From positions 1 to 47,269 of the forward strand of contig CAINXK010000147.1 in NCBI GenBank assembly GCA_903854805.1: 47,269 nucleotides of DNA, given 5' to 3'. The translations under genes and the position numbers were made by a program. Position 1 is the stretch's first letter. Each line of letters starts with the position of its first letter. The notes below the pieces were generated by a model, which did no database searches, was not told the DNA's origin, and worked only from the letters and a program-made list of their open reading frames with translations. The stretch is from an uncultured Anaerolineae bacterium (GTDB lineage Bacteria; Chloroflexota; Anaerolineae; Anaerolineales; Villigracilaceae). Shown here piece by piece: positions 28,768-36,546 of the stretch.

Positions 28768-29865
28768 TTAATAGACGCCGTATTTACGAACTGCGCTCAG
28801 GAAGGTTTCGATATTTTCCAGGGGTGTATCGGCCTGTAAAATATGCGCCGGGCTGCACATATAACCACCGCCTGCGCCCAACACGCGGATTTTCTCAGCC
28901 ACGTCTTTTTCAATCTCCTCGGCAGTACCACGCGGCAAGACGTACTGCTGGTCAATCGCACCCCAAAAGGACAGGCGATCGCCAAACTTGGTCTTGAGTT
29001 CCTGCGGCTCATGGCCGGGAACATTGGGCTGGACCGGGTTAAAAACATCCAGGCCGATCTCGATCAGATCGTTCAGGATCGGCGAGATGGCGCCGTCACA
29101 GTGGTACATGACCAGCACGTTCGGATTCACCGAGCGCACTTCCTGGAATACTTCGGCAAAACGCGGCTTGAAGATGTTGCGCCACATCTTGGGTGAGATC
29201 ATCATTCCATTTTGAGCACCAAAATCATCCCCAAACCACAAGCCATCCACTCCCAGGGCGGCCAACTGTTTGGCAATCCCGATCGTGAAAGCCATGGTTT
29301 GATCGAGCAGCGGTTCAATATAGGCTTCACGTGAAGCCATATCGACCATGAATTTTTCCATACCTACCATGTGCCAGGCCATCTCGAACATGGTCAGCTC
29401 AACATCGCCAATAATGAAATAATCGTTTTTATATGTTTCGATGTCCAATGCCGCCGTCTCGAAACGCCCTGGGGCATACGGATCGGGGAAGTTGAAGGCC
29501 TCTACCTCGGCAGCAGAACTGATCGCGTCAAAGGGGCACTTGACCACATCCATGTAATACAGGCCCTGGCGCATTTGCATTCCAAATTCGTTGATAATAC
29601 AGCCGTCATCGGTAGCGGGATGACGATAACCAGCCGGCAGACCACCACCCACCACTACGCAATCACTACCCATGGCAGTTCGAAGCGCGTTGGCAGATGT
29701 GCGAAAGGTCAAATCTTCATAATAAGAAGGGCTCATCTTGATCGGAATACCGTATTTCTCGCTGAACCCTTGTAGTAAGGGACGGCACATATCAAATTGC
29801 ACTGGCACCCGATCGGGAACCCCACTTCGGCGCAGGGCCATGTTTACACGTTCTTTTGAATTCAT
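28768..29865 (-). CDS. Uroporphyrinogen-decarboxylase-family protein (methyltransferase-like), HCDG type
   Basis: The 365-residue TIM-barrel protein begins MNSKERVNMALRRSGVPDRVPVQFD as in UroD/MtaA-type proteins. It has FGDDFGAQNGMMISPKMW (211-228), YHCDG (H255, C256) and a late GGGYMCSPAH (C336). A heme role is unlikely given the sugar operon; this superfamily includes methylcobamide-dependent methyltransferases (MtaA, MtbA, CmuA). Its metal motif is HC, not the usual HxC of MtaA. The start at 29865 follows AAGGAG at 8 bases; an ATG 6 bases upstream is too close. It lies downstream of the DeoR gene and upstream of rhaM. It is close in sequence to the UroD-like protein at 42062. Confidence 0.85.
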   Translation of the reverse strand: MNSKERVNMALRRSGVPDRVPVQFDMCRPLLQGFSEKYGIPIKMSPSYYEDLTFRTSANALRTAMGSDCVVVGGGLPAGYRHPATDDGCIINEFGMQMRQGLYYMDVVKCPFDAISSAAEVEAFNFPDPYAPGRFETAALDIETYKNDYFIIGDVELTMFEMAWHMVGMEKFMVDMASREAYIEPLLDQTMAFTIGIAKQLAALGVDGLWFGDDFGAQNGMMISPKMWRNIFKPRFAEVFQEVRSVNPNVLVMYHCDGAISPILNDLIEIGLDVFNPVQPNVPGHEPQELKTKFGDRLSFWGAIDQQYVLPRGTAEEIEKDVAEKIRVLGAGGGYMCSPAHILQADTPLENIETFLSAVRKYGVY

Positions 29866-30061
29866 CAACATTACTCCTTGTATTTGATAATCCTGAATTG
29901 GCACAGGATGGTCTTTCGGTAGTTTTCGCCACCAGCGGTATAAGTGCTTTTACACACGCCGTCCCAGAGAAGTAATAAGGTGTCTCATGCAAGACGCATC
30001 GACGCCTGACTTCACTGCAAAAGAGCTATCGCAAATTATTCCCATAGCAAAGAACGCATCG

Positions 30062-30082
30062 CGTTTCAAAATTCGTTTCAAA
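30062..30082. promoter_or_regulatory. Direct repeat CGTTTCAAA x2 upstream of the UroD-rhaM operon
   Basis: CGTTTCAAA occurs at 30062-30070 and again at 30074-30082, a 12-base period close to one helical turn, overlapping no other feature except the DeoR-UroD gap. DeoR-family repressors often bind such direct repeats. It is a candidate control site for the operon that starts at 29865. Confidence 0.35.
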
Positions 30083-30121
30083 TTAATATATATTTACAAG
30101 GCAAATCGCCAGGATCCGACA

Positions 30122-30907
30122 TCAGGCCGAAATAACTTCAGGTTCGCAGACAGTGAAAGAAATATTTGCCGACTGCAAGCGCACTTTCCAATCTTCGCTC
30201 AGCCCAGTATCAGTAAATAAGTGCGATATCTGCATCGGACGCGCAAAGGATGTCAAATCTTCCAGACCTATTTTGCTGGAATCTACCAACGCAAAAACCT
30301 GTCTGGCAGATTCTAGCGCTTTGCGTTTAAGCTGTGCTTCATCGAAATGGACTTCGGTCATACCATGATTCACGCTAAAACCGCTACACGAAACAAAGGC
30401 TTTTTGAATGTGCAGATCTGCAATAATCTGCTCGCTCAACAAGCCTGTCACAGATGACCCATCCGGGTTCATTACCCCGCCGATCAGAATCACGGTATTC
30501 GTCAAATTCTGGGCCAACAGGCGCGCCACATCAATCCCGTTTGTCATGACACGCAAGCGCTGCCGGCCAGCCAATTGCATCGCAAAATAGAAGACAGTAC
30601 TGCTGGAATCCAACAAAAGAGAATCACCATCCATCACCAGTGCTGCTGCTTTTTTTGCGATGGCGACCTTATCTACTCCATGTTCTTTATGTCGAATGTT
30701 GAATGCTGCATTGAAATTCTTTGGCTGCTCATTCAATACCGCCCCACCATGCACGCGCATCAACAGCCCTTCCGCCTCCATTGCATTCAAATCATTCCGA
30801 ACCGTTCCTTCCGAAACTTCCAGGACTTGTGCAATTTCCGGCACACGTAAACCTGGCCGCTTTTGCAATAAATCCAGAAGTATTTGGCGTCGTTCATAAA
30901 TGGTCAT
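30122..30907 (-). CDS. DeoR-family transcriptional regulator
   Basis: The 261-residue protein has the DeoR HTH at its N-terminus (MTIYERRQILLDLLQKRPGLRVPEIAQ and VSEGTVRNDLNAMEAEGLLMRVHGGA, residues 1-56) and a DeoRC effector domain with DGDSLLLDSSSTVFYFA, MTNGIDVARLLA and ILIGGVMNPDGSSVTG. Such regulators are usually repressors relieved by a phosphorylated sugar. It is encoded first in the direction of the rhamnose-type cluster and probably controls it. Its own promoter (30967-30995) is covered by two identical palindromes, which suggests autoregulation. Since the sugar kinase gene is broken, the effector may not be rhamnulose phosphate made here. Confidence 0.92.
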   Translation of the reverse strand: MTIYERRQILLDLLQKRPGLRVPEIAQVLEVSEGTVRNDLNAMEAEGLLMRVHGGAVLNEQPKNFNAAFNIRHKEHGVDKVAIAKKAAALVMDGDSLLLDSSSTVFYFAMQLAGRQRLRVMTNGIDVARLLAQNLTNTVILIGGVMNPDGSSVTGLLSEQIIADLHIQKAFVSCSGFSVNHGMTEVHFDEAQLKRKALESARQVFALVDSSKIGLEDLTSFARPMQISHLFTDTGLSEDWKVRLQSANISFTVCEPEVISA

Positions 30908-30966
30908 CTGGAACGGCCTCTCAAATTTGATGTATTTTATCGAATTATGCGCAATACAATAAAAAT

Positions 30967-30995
30967 ATAATACATGTATTATTGAATATTGTCAA
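30967..30995 (-). promoter_or_regulatory. Sigma70-type promoter of the DeoR-family regulator gene
   Basis: On the minus strand the -35 is TTGACA (30990-30995), the spacer 17 bases and the -10 TATTAT (30967-30972). One palindrome lies on the spacer and -10, the other just upstream of the -35. The leader would be about 55 nt. Confidence 0.75.
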
Positions 30996-31016
30996 TAATC
31001 AGTAATACATGTATTA
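30968..31016. promoter_or_regulatory. Paired operators TAATACATGTATTA flanking an inverted repeat
   Basis: The perfect 14-base palindrome TAATACATGTATTA occurs at 30968-30981 and again at 31003-31016, 35 bases apart centre to centre. Between them lies ATTATTGA-6-TCAATAAT (30978-30999). The arrangement suggests cooperative binding or a loop across the promoter, most simply by the DeoR-type protein itself. No other copy was noticed in the window. Confidence 0.7.
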
Positions 31017-31403
31017 TTCTTCAACAAATAACAATATCTCAAAATTTAATGTTTATATTCAATCTATCGCAGGTACGATTCCAAGCGCAAGCCGTGCCTG
31101 TAACAAAAATAATCGGAGAATTCTGGAAATTGGGTATAAGCATAATTCAGCCAAAAATCAATTTCCAGTAAAGTAAAGTTGCACCCCACATCGCCCATTC
31201 AACATTCCTGCTTTATCTTTATCCAAACGCGCAGTAAGTGAATGCATTCTCCTGCGGCCAATGGCATGTTCTGTTTCATGTTTTGTCGATAGCAGATTCA
31301 GCTGCCAATCAAAAAACCGCTATTTACCCCAATACGGGGCAGATCTGGATAACCCCATCTTGCAAGAAGTTCATCTTCATTGAAACCAACAACATTTACG
31401 CGC

Positions 31404-31436
31404 AGGCAGCCTGGTTTCGAGAAAACCAGGCTGCCT
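31404..31436. repeat. Intergenic hairpin
   Basis: Perfect 14-base arms AGGCAGCCTGGTTT / AAACCAGGCTGCCT surround a 5-base loop. No T-run follows in either direction, so it is not a typical terminator. It lies 7 bases from the next hairpin. Confidence 0.6.
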
Positions 31437-31442
31437 TATACA

Positions 31443-31484
31443 TGTAGTGATTTGGCGAGACAATAGTCCCGCCAAATCACTACA
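31443..31484. repeat. Intergenic palindromic hairpin with TGTAG...CTACA ends
   Basis: The arms TGTAGTGATTTGGCG and its complement extend, after one mismatch, by GAC/GTC to leave a 4-base loop. It shares the TGTAG/CTACA ends with the element at 11418-11461. It lies about 110 bases past the end of the UroD-like gene at 31595. Confidence 0.6.
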
Positions 31485-31550
31485 AAAATCATCTTTCCGA
31501 TCCTGACTGAAAGCACCCATTAAATACGGAATATCTCTCTGTGAGGAACT

Positions 31551-31601
31551 ACCTTAGCAGCGCTTTACTCTAGGAGCGGCTCGGTAGAGCGCGCCTAAGG
31601 T
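31551..31601 (-). terminator. Possible terminator overlapping the stop of the HxC-type UroD-like gene
   Basis: The outer arms ACCTTAG (31551-31557) and CTAAGGT (31595-31601) enclose inner GCGC and CTCTA/TAGAG pairings. The outer arm includes the stop codon of the gene at 31595. No T-run follows, so termination is uncertain. Confidence 0.35.
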
Positions 31602-32662
31602 TTTGCAAGTTGGCCATCCGGCAAATAACGCCCATATTGATGGGCTGTTTCGATCATGGCATACAGGTTAGCCGGGGGAGTAATCGGTGGCAAACCACAG
31701 CCAGGGCCTACAATCAAACCGCCATTTGGCGCCAGAACAGCCAGTGCTTCCTGCGTCTTCTGCGCAACAAACTCAGGCTGGCCAAAAGTCAATACACCAC
31801 TCGGATCGAGAACACCCAGGATTGTGGATTTTCCCAGCGTGGCAGCCTTGATTTTTGATAAGTCACATTTATAATCCAGCTCCAAAATGGCAGCCCCGGT
31901 CTCAACCATGTCAGTAACAATCCGGGTGGCATTACCGCAAATGTGATACGCAAGGCGTATATCCTTCGCTTTCAAACGTTCTGTCAATTTTTTAGCATAG
32001 CCCCATTCATACGCCTTGTAGGTTTTTGGCGAGCAGACGTCCGGGCCAGAAAGAGACTCACCAATCGATGTCAGGCGTGCGCCCTGCTCAATCTGCGCCA
32101 CGGCATAGCGATAGACAACTTCTTCGCAAAAGCTGAGCAGGCTGTGCAGTTTAGCAGCCTCGTCAGGGTTTACCAGGGCATATAAGAATTTCTCAATGCC
32201 CACCAGCATCGAAGCCAACGAAAAGGGGCCCTGATCTGCTCGACCAATGATAAAGGCCTGGTTTCCAATTTCATTGGCGACAATTCGGGTGGCTTTCAGG
32301 TTTTCCTTAAGCGGATGAGCCTGATAAGGATCTGGAATACGCAGTTTGTCAATATCGTCCAAACTTTGAATGGCGGGGGCGTGTGAGACCGGCGCCGAGT
32401 TCGTCAGATATTCCACTTCAGCGCCGCAAGCTTCAGCCAGAGCTGCCGTTCCGTTTTCTAAAAGCAAGACGTCATGCCCAAACTCTCGCCAGGCTTTCAT
32501 TTGACCTTCCGCCATAGCTTCGCCACTTTGCAGGAATTCGGCGAAAGGCAGCCCGGAGTCTTGGGCAGTCATCAAGAAATTATGCAAACTTACCGGCACC
32601 CGGTCCGGTACCTTGCCATCCAAAACCATTTCAACACGTTCGACAGAACTTATTTCAGTCAC
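31595..32662 (-). CDS. Uroporphyrinogen-decarboxylase-family methyltransferase, HxC...C type (MtaA/CmuA-like)
   Basis: The 355-residue protein has the UroD TIM-barrel pattern with SSVERVEMVLDGKVPDRVPV at the start. Alone among the four UroD-like proteins here it has the complete zinc-type ligand set HIC (H240, C242) ... GPGCG (C322), as in methylcobamide:thiol methyltransferases such as MtaA. It may therefore move a methyl group between a corrinoid protein (one is encoded at 43162) and a thiol or another acceptor. The GTG at 32662 follows GGAGG at 5 bases and is preferred to an ATG 30 bases upstream. It appears to be the last gene of the 47-31.6 kb cluster, 107 bases after a small ORF. Confidence 0.87.
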   Translation of the reverse strand: MTEISSVERVEMVLDGKVPDRVPVSLHNFLMTAQDSGLPFAEFLQSGEAMAEGQMKAWREFGHDVLLLENGTAALAEACGAEVEYLTNSAPVSHAPAIQSLDDIDKLRIPDPYQAHPLKENLKATRIVANEIGNQAFIIGRADQGPFSLASMLVGIEKFLYALVNPDEAAKLHSLLSFCEEVVYRYAVAQIEQGARLTSIGESLSGPDVCSPKTYKAYEWGYAKKLTERLKAKDIRLAYHICGNATRIVTDMVETGAAILELDYKCDLSKIKAATLGKSTILGVLDPSGVLTFGQPEFVAQKTQEALAVLAPNGGLIVGPGCGLPPITPPANLYAMIETAHQYGRYLPDGQLAKP

Positions 32663-32769
32663 TAATTCCTCCGCAAATTTGGCACACTTCAAGGTTAAAA
32701 ATTAGTATCTTTTCAAAACTGCTGGATAGACAAGGCTCGGGCTGCGTTCAAAATCCATTCAAACCAAGG

Positions 32770-32943
32770 TTACTGCCCAGACAGTTTATACGATTTAAGC
32801 ACTTCCCGCCAGAGTGACGGACCAGAATCCGCCGAACAAATCTGGAAAATGTTACCGGGGCATTCACCAAACCTGGCGATTAGTGACATCTTCTTACCGG
32901 CAGCTTCCTTGGGTTGTTCATATTCAACATCGGGATCCAGCAT
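32770..32943 (-). CDS. Small hypothetical protein, translationally coupled to the DUF5107-TPR gene
   Basis: A 57-codon frame starts at an ATG whose last base position is shared with the stop of the DUF5107-TPR gene (TGATG), a common coupling arrangement. The product starts MLDPDVEYEQPKEAAGKK and ends SLWREVLKSYKLSGQ; no family is recognised and no membrane segment is seen. The central part (ARFGECPGNIFQICS) has two cysteines. It could be a real small protein or the tail of a decayed gene. Confidence 0.4.
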   Translation of the reverse strand: MLDPDVEYEQPKEAAGKKMSLIARFGECPGNIFQICSADSGPSLWREVLKSYKLSGQ

Positions 32944-35900
32944 CACTCAATCAAACGAAGATGCAAGCTTGCGCCCAGGTGACTGGCATCCAAAACCAGA
33001 ACTGCCTCGAAATGTTCTTTCGCCATCGCCAAATTGTCCAGACCGAGGTAGCCCAATCCCAACATATAGTGGCAGTGCAAACGGTTGCGCTGATTCAAAT
33101 CCACATCAAAAACCAGGAAGTCCGGAAGCGAAACAGCGAAATAATCAATTTCAATTTCATCATCCATGTGAGTCTTGCCATAATTCAGCAGTTTGCCAAA
33201 AATGACACCGGCTTCGCTGCTGCGCTTTAACTTCAAGTGCGCCAAACCCTGGTAAAAGATCATGTCAGGCGGCTGGTCGTTGTAGAATATGGCCGAGGCC
33301 GGTTCGCTCAATCCGCTGGCAGCCCGCTCAAACCAGCCTGACGCGTTTTCTTGGTCCCCGAGAGCTTCATAAGCACAACCAAGGTAATAAAAAATCACAT
33401 TCTCTTGCGCACCATGCAGCTTACCCTCACCCAGATTGGGCGGATAGACCTGTGCCTTCATCAACAATTCAATTGCGCGCTCATTTAAACCGCTTGTAAT
33501 CAATGCCCTGGATCTTTCCACAAGACTGAGCACGTATTGGGTCGAAACTTTGCCCTCGCCACCTTCCCAGGGATGAAAGCTGCGGTTCATCAGAGCCTGA
33601 TAGGCTGCATCCGGATCTCCCAAAAGATTCAGCAGGGTGATGTACTCAATCGTCAGATCGTCGCGCTGCTCTACCAGCCCGGCCTGTTGCTGCAAAACCG
33701 CAAAGCGCTCACTCGGTTTGCGATTAAAATGCTTGTAAAGTTGGTCTAGCTCAAAAAACACGCGCGCATCATTCGGGTTTAGCCCAAAAGCCGCCTCAAA
33801 ACAAACCAGGGCCTGCTCGGGATCATTGCGCTTATTACAGTATGCCAATCCAAGGTTGCGCTGCACGGTGGCAAAATGAGGGTCAAGCTCACGGGCACGT
33901 TCCCAGCAGGCAATCGCTTCAGAATAACGGCGGTGGGCATACCAGAAATTGCCCAGGTAATACGGAGCATGAGCATCCTGAGGATTTGCCTGCTGTGCAG
34001 CTTCGAGAATGACCACATCCTCAAGTTTGTTTGGAAAACAATAATCAGTGGGCAACGCTGCTGCAACCCGAAACTTCTCCTGGGCTGCTTTTTCATTCCC
34101 TGATTGGATCAACACCCAGCCAAGCGTGTAAACAGCAAGCGGGTCTGATCCGGCCCGTTCAAGCAGCCTTATAGCCTCAGCAAAGAGTCCCGCATGGGCG
34201 TAATCGAGTGCAAGTTCAATGGTTGTGGCAGGGTCTGGGCGAACAATTTTCTCAAAGGCAGGGTCGCCATCTCCGATGAAATTCTCCCAGAGTGTGCCAT
34301 ATTCCAGCGGGTCTGCAACCAGACTGAGTGTGGCTTCGATGCGAGCTTTGTCTGCCATGCCAGATCTGCGTAACAAAGCAATCTTGAGGTGGCGGGCCTT
34401 GTGGTGTCGCCCATTGCGACTCAGGCAGCGCTCCGCATAATCGAGCGCCTGGGTAAAATCGCCCTTACGGCTGGAGAGGCGCGCAAGCTCGAAATAAGCG
34501 GCATCCTGCCAGGCTGCATTCCAGACCGCTTTGTGAAAAGACTCAAAGGCCTCGCTGTATCGCGCCTGCATCCTGAGCGCCAGCCCCAGGTTGTAAGACG
34601 GCTCGCCGTCGTATGGATTGGGGTTACGCGACGTCAGACGCTTGAGTGCATTGCGAAAATATTTCTCAGCCTCAGCAAACATCCCGCGCCGCAAGAACAG
34701 CAGCCCCATGGCATTATTACAGCGGCTATCGCCCGGATCACGGCGCAGAGCCTCAAGATAATAAGGCTCAGGAGCGTAGGTAGCATGGCGATACTGCTCC
34801 AAATGCTGGCCGTTTAGAAACAACTCTTCAACTGATTCAATCTCGGAAGGCCGGCGCGCCGGGCTAGCCGGGAGAGGAATTTCAGGTCGCACATCCGCCA
34901 GTGGGGTAAAAGTCAGTAAAACCGCTCCATCTGCATGAACACTGAGCGTCAGATCCTGCGGCTTTGTGCCGGCAAACAGGTCCAGACCATCAATCAGGGT
35001 TTGTTCCGGGGTCAGATTCACCTGCTTTTCATAGAGCAATTTCTCATTGCAGGTCAATTTCACTGTCACTGCACGAGGGGCTGTTGTATAAACACCAAAA
35101 CTGACGGTATTGTCTTTCACTTGCAGGCTTACGACAGCGTGCTCGTTTGCATTGCAAGCGGGGCCTATCTCTTTATAAGGCATAAAGACCTGGGTAAAGG
35201 ATTTTTCTTCACCCGGTTGTATCCAGGAGAAATCTGGCTGATTATCGGTATACGCACCACACATCAATTCGATATAGGGCCCGTCTACATCCGTCAACTG
35301 TCTGTCCCAGGCGCGCCCAAACTCGCCATTGCCCCAGGTCCACTGTTTTTTACCAGGCACCACGTGATGATTGGCAATATGCAGCATTCCAGCCGCAACA
35401 CTATGATCATAATCACCCATAAAATCGAAATCGGAATGAAAGGCCATGAAAGATGTAGGAACCGGAATATTCTTGTACAGGCTGATATCAGTGCCAGGAG
35501 CATAATTTACTTTGTAGTATGTGCCGGTGGCGATTGGGAAGCTGGATACATCGCGTTTGCCGTGATCCATGACCGCATGCACATCCGGCGGAAAGACGGA
35601 CTGGTATTGATCGTGAACCTTTACTGCCGGGTTGGCCCACCACAGAAAGGTCTGCGGTTCAGATGTGCGGTTGTAAAGTTGGATGCGGATCTCAAGGATT
35701 GCGCGCTCAGGATAAAGAGTAAAACCGTGCATGCCCTTGGTACGGAACATCTTTTCGATTTCCGCACACCAGACTGTCTTGCTGCCATCTTCATGGGCTT
35801 CAATGCGCCAATCCAGGGGCTCAAAAGTGCTGGGACGGTGGTGCTGCGGCCAATTAAACTCGATCCCGCCCGAAATCCAAGGGCCTGCCAGCCCCACCAG

Positions 35901-36209
35901 GGCAGGTTTGATCACCTGGTTATAATAAACAAAATGATAGCCATTGGTTTTGTCGAGGGCCATCTGCACCCGACCACCCAGCTCTGGCAGGATCATAATT
36001 TTAAGAAAGCGATTTTCCAGGAACAGGGCGGTATATTCTTTGTCTTCTTTTTCATCAAAAACCCGATCAATGACGGGATGCGGGTACACTGCCCCGCTGC
36101 TACCCTGATAAACTCGTTTTTCCAGGAACATAGGATTCTTATCGGGCTGTCCAATTTTATAGGTCGGTATTTTGACAATCTCAGCCCAGACCTGCACTTC
36201 TGCGTTCAT
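32943..36209 (-). CDS. DUF5107 domain protein with C-terminal TPR repeats
   Basis: The 1088-residue protein has an N-terminal DUF5107 domain (about residues 1-330; features MILPELGGRVQMALDK, GLAGPWISGGIEFNWPQHH, GFTLYPERAILEIRIQLYNRT and FLWWANPAV) with a galactose-mutarotase-like beta-sandwich fold expected. A beta-rich linker follows, then a long TPR array (about 470-1088; for example NNAMGLLFLRRGMFAEAEKYFRNAL). No signal peptide is seen. DUF5107-TPR proteins often accompany sugar-degradation genes and may bind or process carbohydrates. The start at 36209 follows AAGGAGA at good spacing; an upstream ATG at 36245 is rejected. It lies in the middle of the 47-31.6 kb cluster. Confidence 0.88.
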   Translation of the reverse strand: MNAEVQVWAEIVKIPTYKIGQPDKNPMFLEKRVYQGSSGAVYPHPVIDRVFDEKEDKEYTALFLENRFLKIMILPELGGRVQMALDKTNGYHFVYYNQVIKPALVGLAGPWISGGIEFNWPQHHRPSTFEPLDWRIEAHEDGSKTVWCAEIEKMFRTKGMHGFTLYPERAILEIRIQLYNRTSEPQTFLWWANPAVKVHDQYQSVFPPDVHAVMDHGKRDVSSFPIATGTYYKVNYAPGTDISLYKNIPVPTSFMAFHSDFDFMGDYDHSVAAGMLHIANHHVVPGKKQWTWGNGEFGRAWDRQLTDVDGPYIELMCGAYTDNQPDFSWIQPGEEKSFTQVFMPYKEIGPACNANEHAVVSLQVKDNTVSFGVYTTAPRAVTVKLTCNEKLLYEKQVNLTPEQTLIDGLDLFAGTKPQDLTLSVHADGAVLLTFTPLADVRPEIPLPASPARRPSEIESVEELFLNGQHLEQYRHATYAPEPYYLEALRRDPGDSRCNNAMGLLFLRRGMFAEAEKYFRNALKRLTSRNPNPYDGEPSYNLGLALRMQARYSEAFESFHKAVWNAAWQDAAYFELARLSSRKGDFTQALDYAERCLSRNGRHHKARHLKIALLRRSGMADKARIEATLSLVADPLEYGTLWENFIGDGDPAFEKIVRPDPATTIELALDYAHAGLFAEAIRLLERAGSDPLAVYTLGWVLIQSGNEKAAQEKFRVAAALPTDYCFPNKLEDVVILEAAQQANPQDAHAPYYLGNFWYAHRRYSEAIACWERARELDPHFATVQRNLGLAYCNKRNDPEQALVCFEAAFGLNPNDARVFFELDQLYKHFNRKPSERFAVLQQQAGLVEQRDDLTIEYITLLNLLGDPDAAYQALMNRSFHPWEGGEGKVSTQYVLSLVERSRALITSGLNERAIELLMKAQVYPPNLGEGKLHGAQENVIFYYLGCAYEALGDQENASGWFERAASGLSEPASAIFYNDQPPDMIFYQGLAHLKLKRSSEAGVIFGKLLNYGKTHMDDEIEIDYFAVSLPDFLVFDVDLNQRNRLHCHYMLGLGYLGLDNLAMAKEHFEAVLVLDASHLGASLHLRLIE

Positions 36210-36546
36210 GTTATTTTCTCCTTGTATAAGACCCGGCTTCTTCATCTAATATATACCCATGCTTAAGTTATCGCCGTATGTTACAGCCAGTTTGTACGAA
36301 CTGGTTATAACATACGGCGATTATTCAAAGCATAAAATTACTCGAGCCTACCCTGCCGCCTTCTATTTTTCGCGCTACTTGTCAGCTCGGACCCAACGCA
36401 TGCCATTGTCATCACCGCCCATCGCAAGGTCGGCTGCCAATACTGTTGCGTTACTTTAATTAGCGGCGGCCCGGCGTGCAACAAGTACAGCCTTGCGCAC
36501 ATAGTGGTAAATCTGTTGACTGATGATGGCGGGTAGGCAAGTCGGG
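36210..36546. other. Intergenic region between second phyH and DUF5107-TPR genes, with hairpin and a possible gene remnant
   Basis: It carries the large hairpin 36270-36321 near the DUF5107 start. On the minus strand around 36370-36460 there is a stop-bounded frame LAADLAMGGDDNGMRWVRAD of about 25 codons that reads like protein sequence but has no start or ribosome site; it may be the tail of a lost gene. Confidence 0.35.
36270..36321. repeat. Large intergenic hairpin just upstream of the DUF5107-TPR gene
   Basis: Perfect 14-base arms ATCGCCGTATGTTA / TAACATACGGCGAT enclose a 3-base internal loop and a second perfect stem CCAGTT / AACTGG with a 6-base loop. It could stop transcription from the upstream phyH gene or structure the leader of the downstream gene, whose ribosome site is about 45 bases away. 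No clear T-run is present. Confidence 0.6.

Larger units (their letters stand above)
30908..31594. other. Intergenic region with DeoR promoter and several hairpins
   Basis: This 687-base gap holds, from low to high coordinate, the deoR-type promoter with two palindromes (30967-31016), an AT-rich stretch with nothing recognised (31020-31400), two long hairpins (31404-31436, 31443-31484) and a hairpin that overlaps the stop of the UroD-like gene (31551-31601). Reading frames of 60-69 codons here lack ribosome sites and family features. Confidence 0.6.

Noticed and set aside
31020..31400. Cobalamin riboswitch for the corrinoid-linked genes
   Set aside because: I looked for a B12-box-like GCCACTG in the intergenic regions of the window and saw none; the only match noticed lies inside a coding region.
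34935..36266. 443-codon plus-strand open frame opposite the DUF5107 domain
   Set aside because: It is fully antisense to a well-supported gene, has no ribosome site, and its product is rich in His, Cys and Ile with no family pattern. It is a shadow of the codon bias on the other strand.
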